Source: Deltaproteobacteria bacterium RBG_13_61_14
Lineage (GTDB): Bacteria; RBG-13-61-14
DNA: 6,736 nucleotides
Reading direction: 5' to 3'
Assembly: GCA_001797815.1 (NCBI GenBank)
Contig: MGQK01000089.1
Location: 8,993-15,728, forward strand
The notes beneath the pieces are model-generated. The model ran no database searches, was not told the DNA's origin, and saw nothing but the letters and a program-made list of their open reading frames with translations. Position 1 is the stretch's first letter; each line of letters starts with the position of its first letter. Below are positions 1-5,075 of the stretch, piece after piece. Position numbers and translations under genes: made by a program.

Positions 1-332
1 TTATTGCGGAGGATGGTCTCGGCCACCGCCATCAGCCGGTCGGCCAGGCCCTGCCGGCGCTGCTTGGGGCGGACGTCAATGGTCACGATCTGGGCGGTGT
101 GCTGGCCCCGGGCCTGGAGGATGATGAAAGCGAGGAGCTCGCCCTTGGCGGTCTTCACGCCCAGGCTTAAACAGTCCGGGCTTTGCAGGCAATATTCAAA
201 GACGTCGCGGCCGAAGGCGACGCCGGGCCGGAAGCAGAGCCGGTCGAGCGCGTGAGCGGCGTCCACGTCTGGCAGGGAAAGCGCGGTGATTTCTCCCGGG
301 GTGCGGGTTCGGGGCGCTTTGGCCTTGGGCAT
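1..332 (-). CDS. GNAT-family N-acetyltransferase (RimI-like), 3' end cut by window edge
   Basis: Reading leftwards from an ATG at 332-330, the frame stays open for 110 codons to the window edge, so the C-terminus is missing. The visible protein begins MPKAKAPRTRT. After a basic, probably disordered start of about 12 residues comes a beta-alpha region resembling the RimI N-terminus (around LDRLCFRPG, residues 29-37). The acetyl-CoA-binding motif A is clear near residues 83-98: a hydrophobic strand (IVTIDVRP) followed by QRRQGLA, matching the GNAT pyrophosphate loop Q/R-x-x-G-x-G/A. Members of this family transfer acetyl groups from acetyl-CoA to protein N-termini or small amines; the substrate here cannot be told. 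The start lies 9 bases after the stop of the ClpX-like gene, with only a weak GGA upstream, so cotranscription and translational coupling are likely. Fold assignment is confident; specificity is not. Confidence 0.82.
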   Translation of the reverse strand, partial: MPKAKAPRTRTPGEITALSLPDVDAAHALDRLCFRPGVAFGRDVFEYCLQSPDCLSLGVKTAKGELLAFIILQARGQHTAQIVTIDVRPKQRRQGLADRLMAVAETILRN

Positions 333-341
333 GATCCGGTT

Positions 342-1418
342 TCAGGCCTGGGAGAGCTTCTCCCGGACTTCCGGCGCGCCATAGACAATGCGCTCGCCCC
401 GGTTCTCCGGCGCGTCGAACATCACGTCGTGCATCAGCTCCTCGAAAATGGTGCGCAGGCCCCGGGCGCCGACCTTGCGTTTTTTGGCAAAGGCCACGAT
501 CTCCCGGAACGCGGCGGGGGTGAAATCGAGCTCGATGCCGTCCAGGGCCAGGAGCGCCTTATACTCGTTGAGCACCGAGTCGGGCGGTTCGGTGATGATC
601 CGTTGCAACTCCGGCTCCGAAAGCTCGTCCAGCTCCACGAGCACCGGCACCCGGCCCAGGAACTCGGCGATCATGCCGTAGTCCATCAGGTCCTTGATCG
701 TGACCCGCTGCTCGAGCGGCTTGTGCCCCGAAGAGTCCTCTTGCTGGCCGAAGCCGGCCACGTGGGCCCGGCCGCCGCGCTGAATGTCGGTGAAGGTGCC
801 GGCGCAGATGAAGAGGATGTTGGTGGTGTCCATCTGGACAAAGTCGTGCTTGTTCCAGTGCTGGGTCAGGTTGTAGGGAACGAAGACCTGCGAGCCTTCC
901 AGCATCTTGAGCAGCGCCTGCTGCACCCCCTCGCCCCCGATGTCGCGCGAGCCGGCCCCGGTGCGGCTGCCGTGGTCCCGCCGCGCGATCTTGTCCACCT
1001 CGTCAATGAAGATGATCCCCTGCTGCGCCTTTTCCACGTCCATGTCCGCGGCGTAGAGCAGCTCGCCCGCCATCACCTCCACGTCCTTGCCGTAGTAGCC
1101 GGCCTCCGTGTACTCGGTGGCGTCGGACACGGTGAAGGGCACCTCCAGGATCTCGGCCAGGTTGCGGGCGATGTGGGTCTTGCCGCACCCGGTCGGCCCG
1201 ATCATCAGGATGTTGGATTTCTTGAGCAAGGGCTTCTTGAACCGGCTCTTCCCCGGCGGCTCCTTGGCTACGGCGTGGATCCGCTTGAAGTGGTTGTAGG
1301 CGGCGATGGCCACCGTCCGCTTGGCCCGCTCTTGCCCGATCACATATTGGTCCAGGTATTCGTAGATGTCACGCGGGCTCAGCCAGCGCACGTCTTCATG
1401 CTGCAGGGTCTTGACCAT
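342..1418 (-). CDS. clpX: ClpX-like AAA+ unfoldase lacking the zinc-binding domain
   Basis: The 358-residue protein is a hexameric-type AAA+ ATPase of the ClpX family, which unfolds proteins for the ClpP protease or acts as a chaperone. Visible motifs are Walker A GPTGCGKT (74-81), a GYYG pore loop (107-110; usually GYVG), Walker B IIFIDE (135-140), the arginine finger in EFLGR (R256) and sensor 2 GARGLR (317-322). Classical ClpX is about 420 residues; this one starts almost directly at the segment YLDQYVIGQE, so the N-terminal four-cysteine zinc domain is absent. No in-frame ATG lies just upstream, and the promoter at 1425-1453 abuts the ATG, so the short N-terminus looks genuine. The RKH-loop region (182-192) reads NLTQHWNKHDF without RKH. 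The usual I/L-G-F ClpP-docking tripeptide appears as AGF (221-223). No clpP lies beside it; a GNAT gene follows 9 bases downstream. It is probably a second, specialised ClpX paralogue. HslU is unlikely, since there is no I-domain. Confidence 0.9.
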   Translation of the reverse strand: MVKTLQHEDVRWLSPRDIYEYLDQYVIGQERAKRTVAIAAYNHFKRIHAVAKEPPGKSRFKKPLLKKSNILMIGPTGCGKTHIARNLAEILEVPFTVSDATEYTEAGYYGKDVEVMAGELLYAADMDVEKAQQGIIFIDEVDKIARRDHGSRTGAGSRDIGGEGVQQALLKMLEGSQVFVPYNLTQHWNKHDFVQMDTTNILFICAGTFTDIQRGGRAHVAGFGQQEDSSGHKPLEQRVTIKDLMDYGMIAEFLGRVPVLVELDELSEPELQRIITEPPDSVLNEYKALLALDGIELDFTPAAFREIVAFAKKRKVGARGLRTIFEELMHDVMFDAPENRGERIVYGAPEVREKLSQA

Positions 1419-1424
1419 AATTCC

Positions 1425-1453
1425 ATGATAAAGGATAGCGGGGAAGGGGTCAA
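1425..1453 (-). promoter_or_regulatory. sigma70-type promoter of the ClpX-like gene, apparently leaderless
   Basis: On the minus strand there is TTGACC (1453-1448), a 17-base spacer, then TATCAT (1430-1425). Each box matches the consensus at 5 of 6 positions and the spacing is ideal. Exactly six bases (GGAATT) separate the -10 box from the ATG at 1418. With the usual geometry the first transcribed base would be the A of the start codon, so the mRNA would have no leader. The GGA between box and ATG would not be transcribed. The hexamers and spacing are seen directly; use of the site is inferred. Confidence 0.65.
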
Positions 1454-1465
1454 GCGTTTGTCCGA

Positions 1466-1486
1466 GAGGCGTGAGGCATGAGGCAG
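1466..1486. repeat. three tandem 7-base units (GAGGCNN)
   Basis: Three consecutive heptamers read GAGGCGT, GAGGCAT and GAGGCAG. They lie between the clpX promoter and the AT-rich palindrome. This is one of three unrelated 7-base-periodic runs in the same spacer. No function is evident. Confidence 0.7.
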
Positions 1487-1494
1487 AAAACAGT

Positions 1495-1569
1495 CATTTT
1501 GGATTTTAGATTTCTGATTTTAGATTAGAAGACTTCAGGTAATCCAAAATCAAAAATCCAAAATCTAAA
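1495..1569. repeat. AT-rich imperfect palindrome built of 7-base units
   Basis: The arms 1498-1527 and 1540-1569 are inverted repeats matching at 26 of 30 positions, with a 12-base loop containing GAAGACTTC. Both arms are 7-base tandem repeats: the left runs CATTTTG, GATTTTA, GATTTCT, GATTTTA, GATTAGA from 1495, and the right runs CAAAATC, AAAAATC, CAAAATC from 1545. All four mismatches are transitions. In RNA read from the minus strand three of them become G-U pairs (at 1508/1559, 1514/1553 and 1522/1545), giving 29 of 30 pairs. The palindrome sits just after the aminopeptidase stop codon, so it could form a 3' hairpin on that transcript, followed on the minus strand by a short T-rich stretch (CTGTTTTC). 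A terminator role is possible but not shown. Confidence 0.75.
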
Positions 1570-1577
1570 CTTTTGTT

Positions 1578-1598
1578 GTGCACCGTGCATTGTCCACT
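1578..1598. repeat. three degenerate 7-base units (GTGCACC type)
   Basis: Consecutive heptamers read GTGCACC, GTGCATT and GTCCACT. The last overlaps the stop codon of the aminopeptidase gene (CTA on the plus strand at 1597-1599). Its unit differs from the other two heptamer runs in this spacer but the period is the same. Confidence 0.55.
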
Positions 1599-2664
1599 AA
1601 ATCAGGAACTTGCCGTTTTTCTGGACCAGTTTGCCGTCGAGATAAAGCTCGCCCTGCCGGCGCAAATCCTTGATCATGTCCCAGTGGATGGCGCTTTTGT
1701 TTTTGCCCCCGGTCTCGGGGTAGGATTTGCCCAGGGCCAGGTGCACGGTGCCGCCGATCTTTTCATCGAGGAGGATATCCTTGGTAAAGCGCCGGATCTT
1801 CTCGTTCAGCCCGATGCCGAGCTCGCCCAGAATTTTGGCGCCGGGGTCGGCCGCGAGCATGGTCTTGAGGAACCGATGGTTCTTTTCCGCCTGGGCCTTG
1901 ACCACCCTGCCCTTCTCGAACCTTAGCCGCACCCCGAACACCTCCCGGCCGCCGTAGATGGCCGGGAACTCATAATAAATGCGGCCCTCGGTCGCGTCCT
2001 CGAGCGGGCCGGTGAAGATCTCGCCGTCGGGCATGTTACACTCGCCGCTGGCCACCACAAAGCGCCGGCCCTGGATGCCCAGGGTGAGGTCGGTTTCCTT
2101 GCCTACGATCCGCACGGTGTCAGCGCGCTCAAAGGCGCGGGCGATCCGGGTCATGCCCTGTTTTTTGCCGGCCCAGTCGAGGTTGGTGGCGCCAAAGAGG
2201 AACCGCTCGTATTCTTCCAGGCTCATCTCGGCTTCCTGGGCCAGCGCCGGGGTGGGGTAGTTGCAGAGCACCCAGCGCACCTTCTCGGTCAAGTGTTCCT
2301 GGATCGGCTTCAGCACCCGGGCCCGGGCCACGGATCTCTCCGGCGCGACCGAGGACATGTCCTTGAGGTTGCCGGGCGCGTGGATCGCCACCAGCGCGTC
2401 CACGTGCTTGGCCTCATACAGGCTGATCTGGGGGAACTCTCGGATCTGCCGCTCGCTCGCCTCCCGCAAAAAAATTTCCCTGGCCTCGTCCAAACCCAAA
2501 GACAGCCGCGGGTGCGCCCCGGCCTGGAGCACTTCCCGGTAAACCGAGAGCACCAGCGGCTTGGCCTGGTCGTTGGCCTGGATCAAGACCGTCTCGCCGG
2601 GTTTGACCTTGAGCGAGTCGCGCACCAGGATCCGGGCTAACCGATTGATCCGGGGATCTTGCAC
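1597..2664 (-). CDS. M29-family metallo-aminopeptidase
   Basis: The protein is 355 residues from a GTG at 2664, close to the 360-410 usual for M29 (AmpS/AmpT-like, thermophilic aminopeptidase) enzymes, which use two metal ions to remove N-terminal residues from peptides, usually in the cytoplasm. The N-terminus (VQDPRINRLARILV) matches the family opening M-x-DPR-x-x-x-LA. The metal-site region appears in order: GEIFTGP (E215), LGELGIG (E281), DEKIGGTVHLALG (E301, H308) and SAIHWDM (H327, D329), which fits the Glu-Glu-Glu-His-His-Asp set of the family. The frame stays open upstream to a TTG at 2763, but those 33 residues have no family resemblance and cover the promoter at 2674-2702, so I chose GTG. 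The gene is monocistronic; the next gene downstream has its own promoter. Family assignment is firm; substrate preference is unknown. Confidence 0.9.
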   Translation of the reverse strand: MQDPRINRLARILVRDSLKVKPGETVLIQANDQAKPLVLSVYREVLQAGAHPRLSLGLDEAREIFLREASERQIREFPQISLYEAKHVDALVAIHAPGNLKDMSSVAPERSVARARVLKPIQEHLTEKVRWVLCNYPTPALAQEAEMSLEEYERFLFGATNLDWAGKKQGMTRIARAFERADTVRIVGKETDLTLGIQGRRFVVASGECNMPDGEIFTGPLEDATEGRIYYEFPAIYGGREVFGVRLRFEKGRVVKAQAEKNHRFLKTMLAADPGAKILGELGIGLNEKIRRFTKDILLDEKIGGTVHLALGKSYPETGGKNKSAIHWDMIKDLRRQGELYLDGKLVQKNGKFLI

Positions 2665-2673
2665 GGCGGGATG

Positions 2674-2702
2674 ATTGTAGCTTGTCCCGGCAAAAGGATC
2701 AA
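2674..2702 (-). promoter_or_regulatory. sigma70-type promoter of the aminopeptidase gene, near-leaderless
   Basis: The minus strand shows TTGATC (2702-2697), a 17-base spacer and TACAAT (2679-2674). The -10 box matches the consensus at 5 of 6 positions and the -35 box at 4 of 6. The predicted first transcribed base is about 2667, only three bases before the GTG at 2664, and no Shine-Dalgarno sequence would fit. The arrangement is nearly the same as in front of the ClpX-like gene. It also decides the start codon, because the longer TTG reading would begin upstream of the promoter. Confidence 0.62.
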
Positions 2703-2844
2703 GAAGAAAGATCGGCTCCGCTCGAGGATTGGTGGGTCGAAACGAAGCTTGATCTCGAGCCAAGAATGGATTTTCTCAGGCAGGACTCCATATAACACAT
2801 TACATTTCCGTATTTAACGGTTCCCGGTTGATTGCCAGAAAAAT

Positions 2845-2888
2845 AAGGTTCGGGCAGGTATCCAAACCCGACCTATCCGGTAAACCTT
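2845..2888. repeat. imperfect hairpin in a gene-free spacer
   Basis: AAGGTT (2845-2850) is the reverse complement of AACCTT (2883-2888). Directly inside the left arm, CGGG (2851-2854) can pair with CCCG (2867-2870). The interval 2703-2926 otherwise holds no convincing ORF, promoter or RNA gene; most of it is unexplained. The hairpin is modest and may be chance, or a decayed neighbour of the next element. Confidence 0.35.
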
Positions 2889-2926
2889 CAACATTTTTTC
2901 ACGGAACAGAGCGCTGGCTGAGCCGG

Positions 2927-3049
2927 CTAAGTCCTTCGATTCATAAGTTCGATGACGAACTTATTTACTCAGGACTTAGTGCTGAGTAAGCAAATAAGCC
3001 TTTGCGAGAAAATAAATACGTCATTGTATTTGCGAATCGAAGCACTAAG
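2927..3049. repeat. 123-base MITE-like element with nested inverted repeats
   Basis: The ends are inverted repeats matching at 14 of 16 positions (CTAAGTCCTTCGATTC at 2927-2942 against the complement of 3034-3049). Inside are several perfect pairs: 2943-2951 with 2956-2964 (9 bp, loop ATGA), 2927-2935 with 2971-2979 (9 bp), 2975-2983 with 3041-3049 (9 bp), 2965-2972 with 2982-2989 (8 bp) and 3014-3019 with 3026-3031 (6 bp). The central AGGACTTAGTGCT (2971-2983) is complementary to both ends, so the hairpins compete. CTAAG occurs directly repeated at 2927-2931 and 3045-3049; it could be a 5-base target duplication around a slightly shorter element. No protein is encoded. This may be a non-autonomous mobile repeat or a structured transcript end; I do not recognise a named family. 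Confidence 0.65.
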
Positions 3050-3050
3050 G

Positions 3051-3068
3051 TTATCCGCAAGCGGATAA
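3051..3068 (-). repeat. perfect hairpin enclosing the hydrolase stop codon
   Basis: TTATCCGC and GCGGATAA form a perfect 8-bp stem with a 2-base loop. On the minus strand it encodes the last codons and TAA stop of the alpha/beta hydrolase. No run of T follows, so it is not a standard Rho-independent terminator. It abuts the 123-base element (2927-3049), with which it may form one structured 3' region. Confidence 0.5.
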
Positions 3069-3698
3069 AAATTCGGCCACGGCCTGGGCCACTTCCTCTT
3101 CCCGGCCCCACCAGAAGTGGTCGGCGTCGGGAAAAATCCGAGTGCGGCAAGGCAGGACCTGGGTCAGCCCTTCCAGGGCCTTGGGCGGGCAAAAGGCGTC
3201 GCGGGAGCCGGTGCCGGCAAAGGCGGGCAAACGGGAATGGGCCAGGGCTTTCAGGCGCGGGTCCTTGGCAAAGCCCTTGTCCGGGGACATGGGGCTGACC
3301 AGCGCGAGTGCGGAAAGGCCCCCGGTCTCCGCCGCCGCGTAGAGAGCCATCAATCCCCCGAACGAGTAACCCACCAGGAACAACTTTCCTTGATCTACTT
3401 CCGGCAGTTCCTCCACCCAGGCCAGCGCCGCCTTCACGTCCTCCACCTCGCCCCGCATAAAACCGTAGCTGCCCCGGCTCAAGCCCACGCCGCGAAAGTT
3501 GAAGCGGAGCGTTCCCAGGCCCTGCTCGGCCAGGGTCTCGGCCACCGCCAGCACCACGTTGTTGTCCATGGTCCCGCCGAGCTGCGGATGAGGGTGGCAG
3601 ACCACCGCCGCGCCGCCTCCTCGCGCCGGCTTGAGCCAGCGGCCTTCCAGTGTGAGGCCCTCGGATAAAAATTCGACTCTCTCTTCCCGGAGCGCCAT
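3051..3698 (-). CDS. alpha/beta-fold serine hydrolase (COG2945-like)
   Basis: This 215-residue cytoplasmic-type protein has no signal peptide. It shows the features of the small alpha/beta hydrolases grouped as COG2945: CHPHPQLGGTMDNNVV (34-49), RFNFRGVGLSRGSY (65-78), the nucleophile elbow GYSFGG with Ser112, the acid Asp167 in GSRDAFCPP, and the catalytic His193 in DADHFWWG. The catalytic triad is therefore complete, and the length is normal for the group. Such proteins are predicted esterases or acylhydrolases, but their natural substrates are mostly unknown. The ATG at 3698 is preceded by AAGG about 11 bases upstream, which could be a weak ribosome binding site. The MITE-like element ends about 23 bases upstream, so transcription must either start inside it or read through from the solute-binding gene. 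No convincing promoter was found. Confidence 0.88.
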   Translation of the reverse strand: MALREERVEFLSEGLTLEGRWLKPARGGGAAVVCHPHPQLGGTMDNNVVLAVAETLAEQGLGTLRFNFRGVGLSRGSYGFMRGEVEDVKAALAWVEELPEVDQGKLFLVGYSFGGLMALYAAAETGGLSALALVSPMSPDKGFAKDPRLKALAHSRLPAFAGTGSRDAFCPPKALEGLTQVLPCRTRIFPDADHFWWGREEEVAQAVAEFLSACG

Positions 3699-3721
3699 CT
3701 ATTTTTTTACCTTAAAGTAAC

Positions 3722-3861
3722 GGGCCTGTTGCCGAAATCATTTTCTGTCGTGTTTTAGTCCGTAGGGGCAGGGCTTGCCCTGCCCATCATCCTGATTTGA
3801 TTGGGCGCGGCAAGCCGCGCCCCTACCCAGGAATCATCAATCCGGTTTGGGCAACAGGCCC
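3722..3861. repeat. composite MITE-like element with 12-bp inverted ends and two GC-rich hairpins
   Basis: GGGCCTGTTGCC (3722-3733) is perfectly inverted at 3850-3861. Nested inside, GTAGGGGC (3762-3769) is inverted as GCCCCTAC (3819-3826) and bounds two perfect 9-bp hairpins. These are GGGCAGGGC/GCCCTGCCC (3766-3785, loop TT) and GGGCGCGGC/GCCGCGCCC (3803-3822, loop AA). It encodes no protein. TAA lies next to both outer ends (3718-3720 and 3862-3864), offset by one base, so a short target duplication is possible but weak. GTAGGGGC-type double hairpins are, to my knowledge, a common dispersed intergenic repeat in several bacterial phyla. Confidence 0.75.
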
Positions 3862-3868
3862 TAAACGA

Positions 3869-3916
3869 TCTGACCCCCAAGATGCGTTAAGTTTAAAGTT
3901 TAGCTCTGACCCCCAA
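3869..3916. repeat. 12-base direct repeat (TCTGACCCCCAA), REP-like
   Basis: TCTGACCCCCAA occurs at 3869-3880 and again at 3905-3916, 36 bases apart, with an AT-rich middle holding GTTTAAAGTTTA. The second copy lies inside the solute-binding protein gene and encodes its residues L387-R390. The complement (GGGGGTCAGA, then GCTAAACTTTAA) resembles dispersed repeats I associate with REP-type elements; that link is from memory and untested. Confidence 0.6.
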
Positions 3917-5074
3917 CAGGCGTTTCATCTCCGGAGCCAGACGGGCCAGGACTTCCTGGGCCGGAGCCCCCTGGTAAACCACCTCGGCAAAAGCCCTGGC
4001 CCACAACTCCTGGACTTCGGGCAGGTGCTTGGCCGGAGGGAGCGCGTTGACGGCGGAGGCCATTTGTAAAAATCCCTGGTAGCGCTCCTGGTCAAATTCA
4101 CCAAGCAGATTCTTGGTGTCGGCCAGAGGGGAAAGCCAGCCCAGTTCATCAAACAGCCGGGTTTGAATCTTCGGCTCGAGGAGGAACTGAAGGAAAAGGT
4201 AGGCGTCTCTCGGATGGGGCGCGGTTTTGGGGATCCCGAGATAATTCCCCTCCAACCGGCCGGCCACTCCCTCGGGGCCTTCGGGCAGAATGGCCGTGTA
4301 ATTGGGAAAGGGCAGGAGTTTCTGATGGGCCAGGATCTGGGCCCTTTTCAGGTTATTGAAATGGAGGATGACCTCGCCTTGGCTTTGCGCCGCGAGGATG
4401 GACTCCTCGGTAAAACTGCGGGTGGAGAGATTGAGAAGAGGGCCGAGCCGGCCCAGGAATTCAAAGGCCTTGATGGTGCCGGGGTCGGTGAAGTCGTAAG
4501 GATCTCCCCCAGCCTGCCCGATCAAGGGCACCAGGTCTTGCGCCAGGCTTTCCGGGCGCAAGCCCCGCAGGGCAACCCCTCCCGGATGCTCGCCGGCCAC
4601 GGCCAAAAGCTCGTTCCAGGTTCGGGGGGGTTCGGGAAGGACCGAGCCATTGCAGATCATGGCCGACCAGGAGAGGTGCCAGGGCAAAAAGAACAAGCGA
4701 TCGGAAAAGGTGCCCGGGGCCCAGGCGGCATACAGGAGCGAGGGCGGATTCCATTTTTTCATCAGGGGTTCCAGATCCTGGACCGTCGCGGCAAAATCGG
4801 GAAGCCGGGAGATGTCCACATCCACCAGATCGGGCCGGGGTTCGCCTTTCTGACCCGAAGCCAGCCAGGACTCGATCTGCTCTGGGCTCTTCGCTTCCAG
4901 GCGGGTGGGGATGGAATGGCGGCTCTCAAACTCCTTGGCCACCCCTTGCATGACTTTTTCTTGCTCGGGAGACACGATCAGCCAGATCAGGAGCGGACCC
5001 GGCTCGCGCGAGGGGGTGCAGGGGACCGCGGCGAAGCCGAGGACCATCACCAGCCACAGGCGGAGCGGTCGCAT
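3893..5074 (-). CDS. extracellular solute-binding protein, family 1 type (sugar-type ABC receptor)
   Basis: The 393-residue protein has an N-terminal export signal: a basic start (MRPLR) and a hydrophobic core to about residue 17. Cys19 in AAVPCTP is a possible lipid site, but Pro at -1 does not fit a normal lipobox. The mature part resembles family 1 binding proteins: an opening strand LLIWLIVSPEQEKVMQGVAKEF (28-49) read as strand then helix, TWNELLAVA (152-160) and a C-terminal-lobe stretch with GNYLGIPKTA (276-285), AYLFLQFLLEP (291-301) and GWLSPLAD (312-319). Such proteins capture a solute outside the cell and deliver it to an ABC importer. The ATG follows the sulfatase-like stop by one base (TAAGATG), so the two are coupled. 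No permease or ATPase gene adjoins it. The last seven residues and the stop derive from the 3869-3916 repeat. Substrate is unknown. Confidence 0.85.
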   Translation of the reverse strand: MRPLRLWLVMVLGFAAVPCTPSREPGPLLIWLIVSPEQEKVMQGVAKEFESRHSIPTRLEAKSPEQIESWLASGQKGEPRPDLVDVDISRLPDFAATVQDLEPLMKKWNPPSLLYAAWAPGTFSDRLFFLPWHLSWSAMICNGSVLPEPPRTWNELLAVAGEHPGGVALRGLRPESLAQDLVPLIGQAGGDPYDFTDPGTIKAFEFLGRLGPLLNLSTRSFTEESILAAQSQGEVILHFNNLKRAQILAHQKLLPFPNYTAILPEGPEGVAGRLEGNYLGIPKTAPHPRDAYLFLQFLLEPKIQTRLFDELGWLSPLADTKNLLGEFDQERYQGFLQMASAVNALPPAKHLPEVQELWARAFAEVVYQGAPAQEVLARLAPEMKRLLGVRAKL

Positions 5075-5075
5075 C

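Noticed and set aside
183-1481. Long plus-strand open frame of 432 codons
   Set aside because: It lies opposite the ClpX-like and GNAT genes, whose motifs are unmistakable. Its translation is rich in low-complexity His/Leu/Gly and has no family features; it is a GC-rich antisense frame.
1466-1598. CRISPR-like array from the repeats in this spacer
   Set aside because: The units are contiguous 7-mers without unique spacers, and no cas genes are present.
2665-2763. N-terminal extension of the aminopeptidase to the TTG at 2763
   Set aside because: The extra 33 residues show no M29 similarity and overlap a good promoter; the family's N-terminal motif begins at the GTG at 2664.
2965-3192. Minus-strand ORF of 75 codons
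   Set aside because: It is an out-of-frame shadow of the hydrolase C-terminus that continues into the repeat element.
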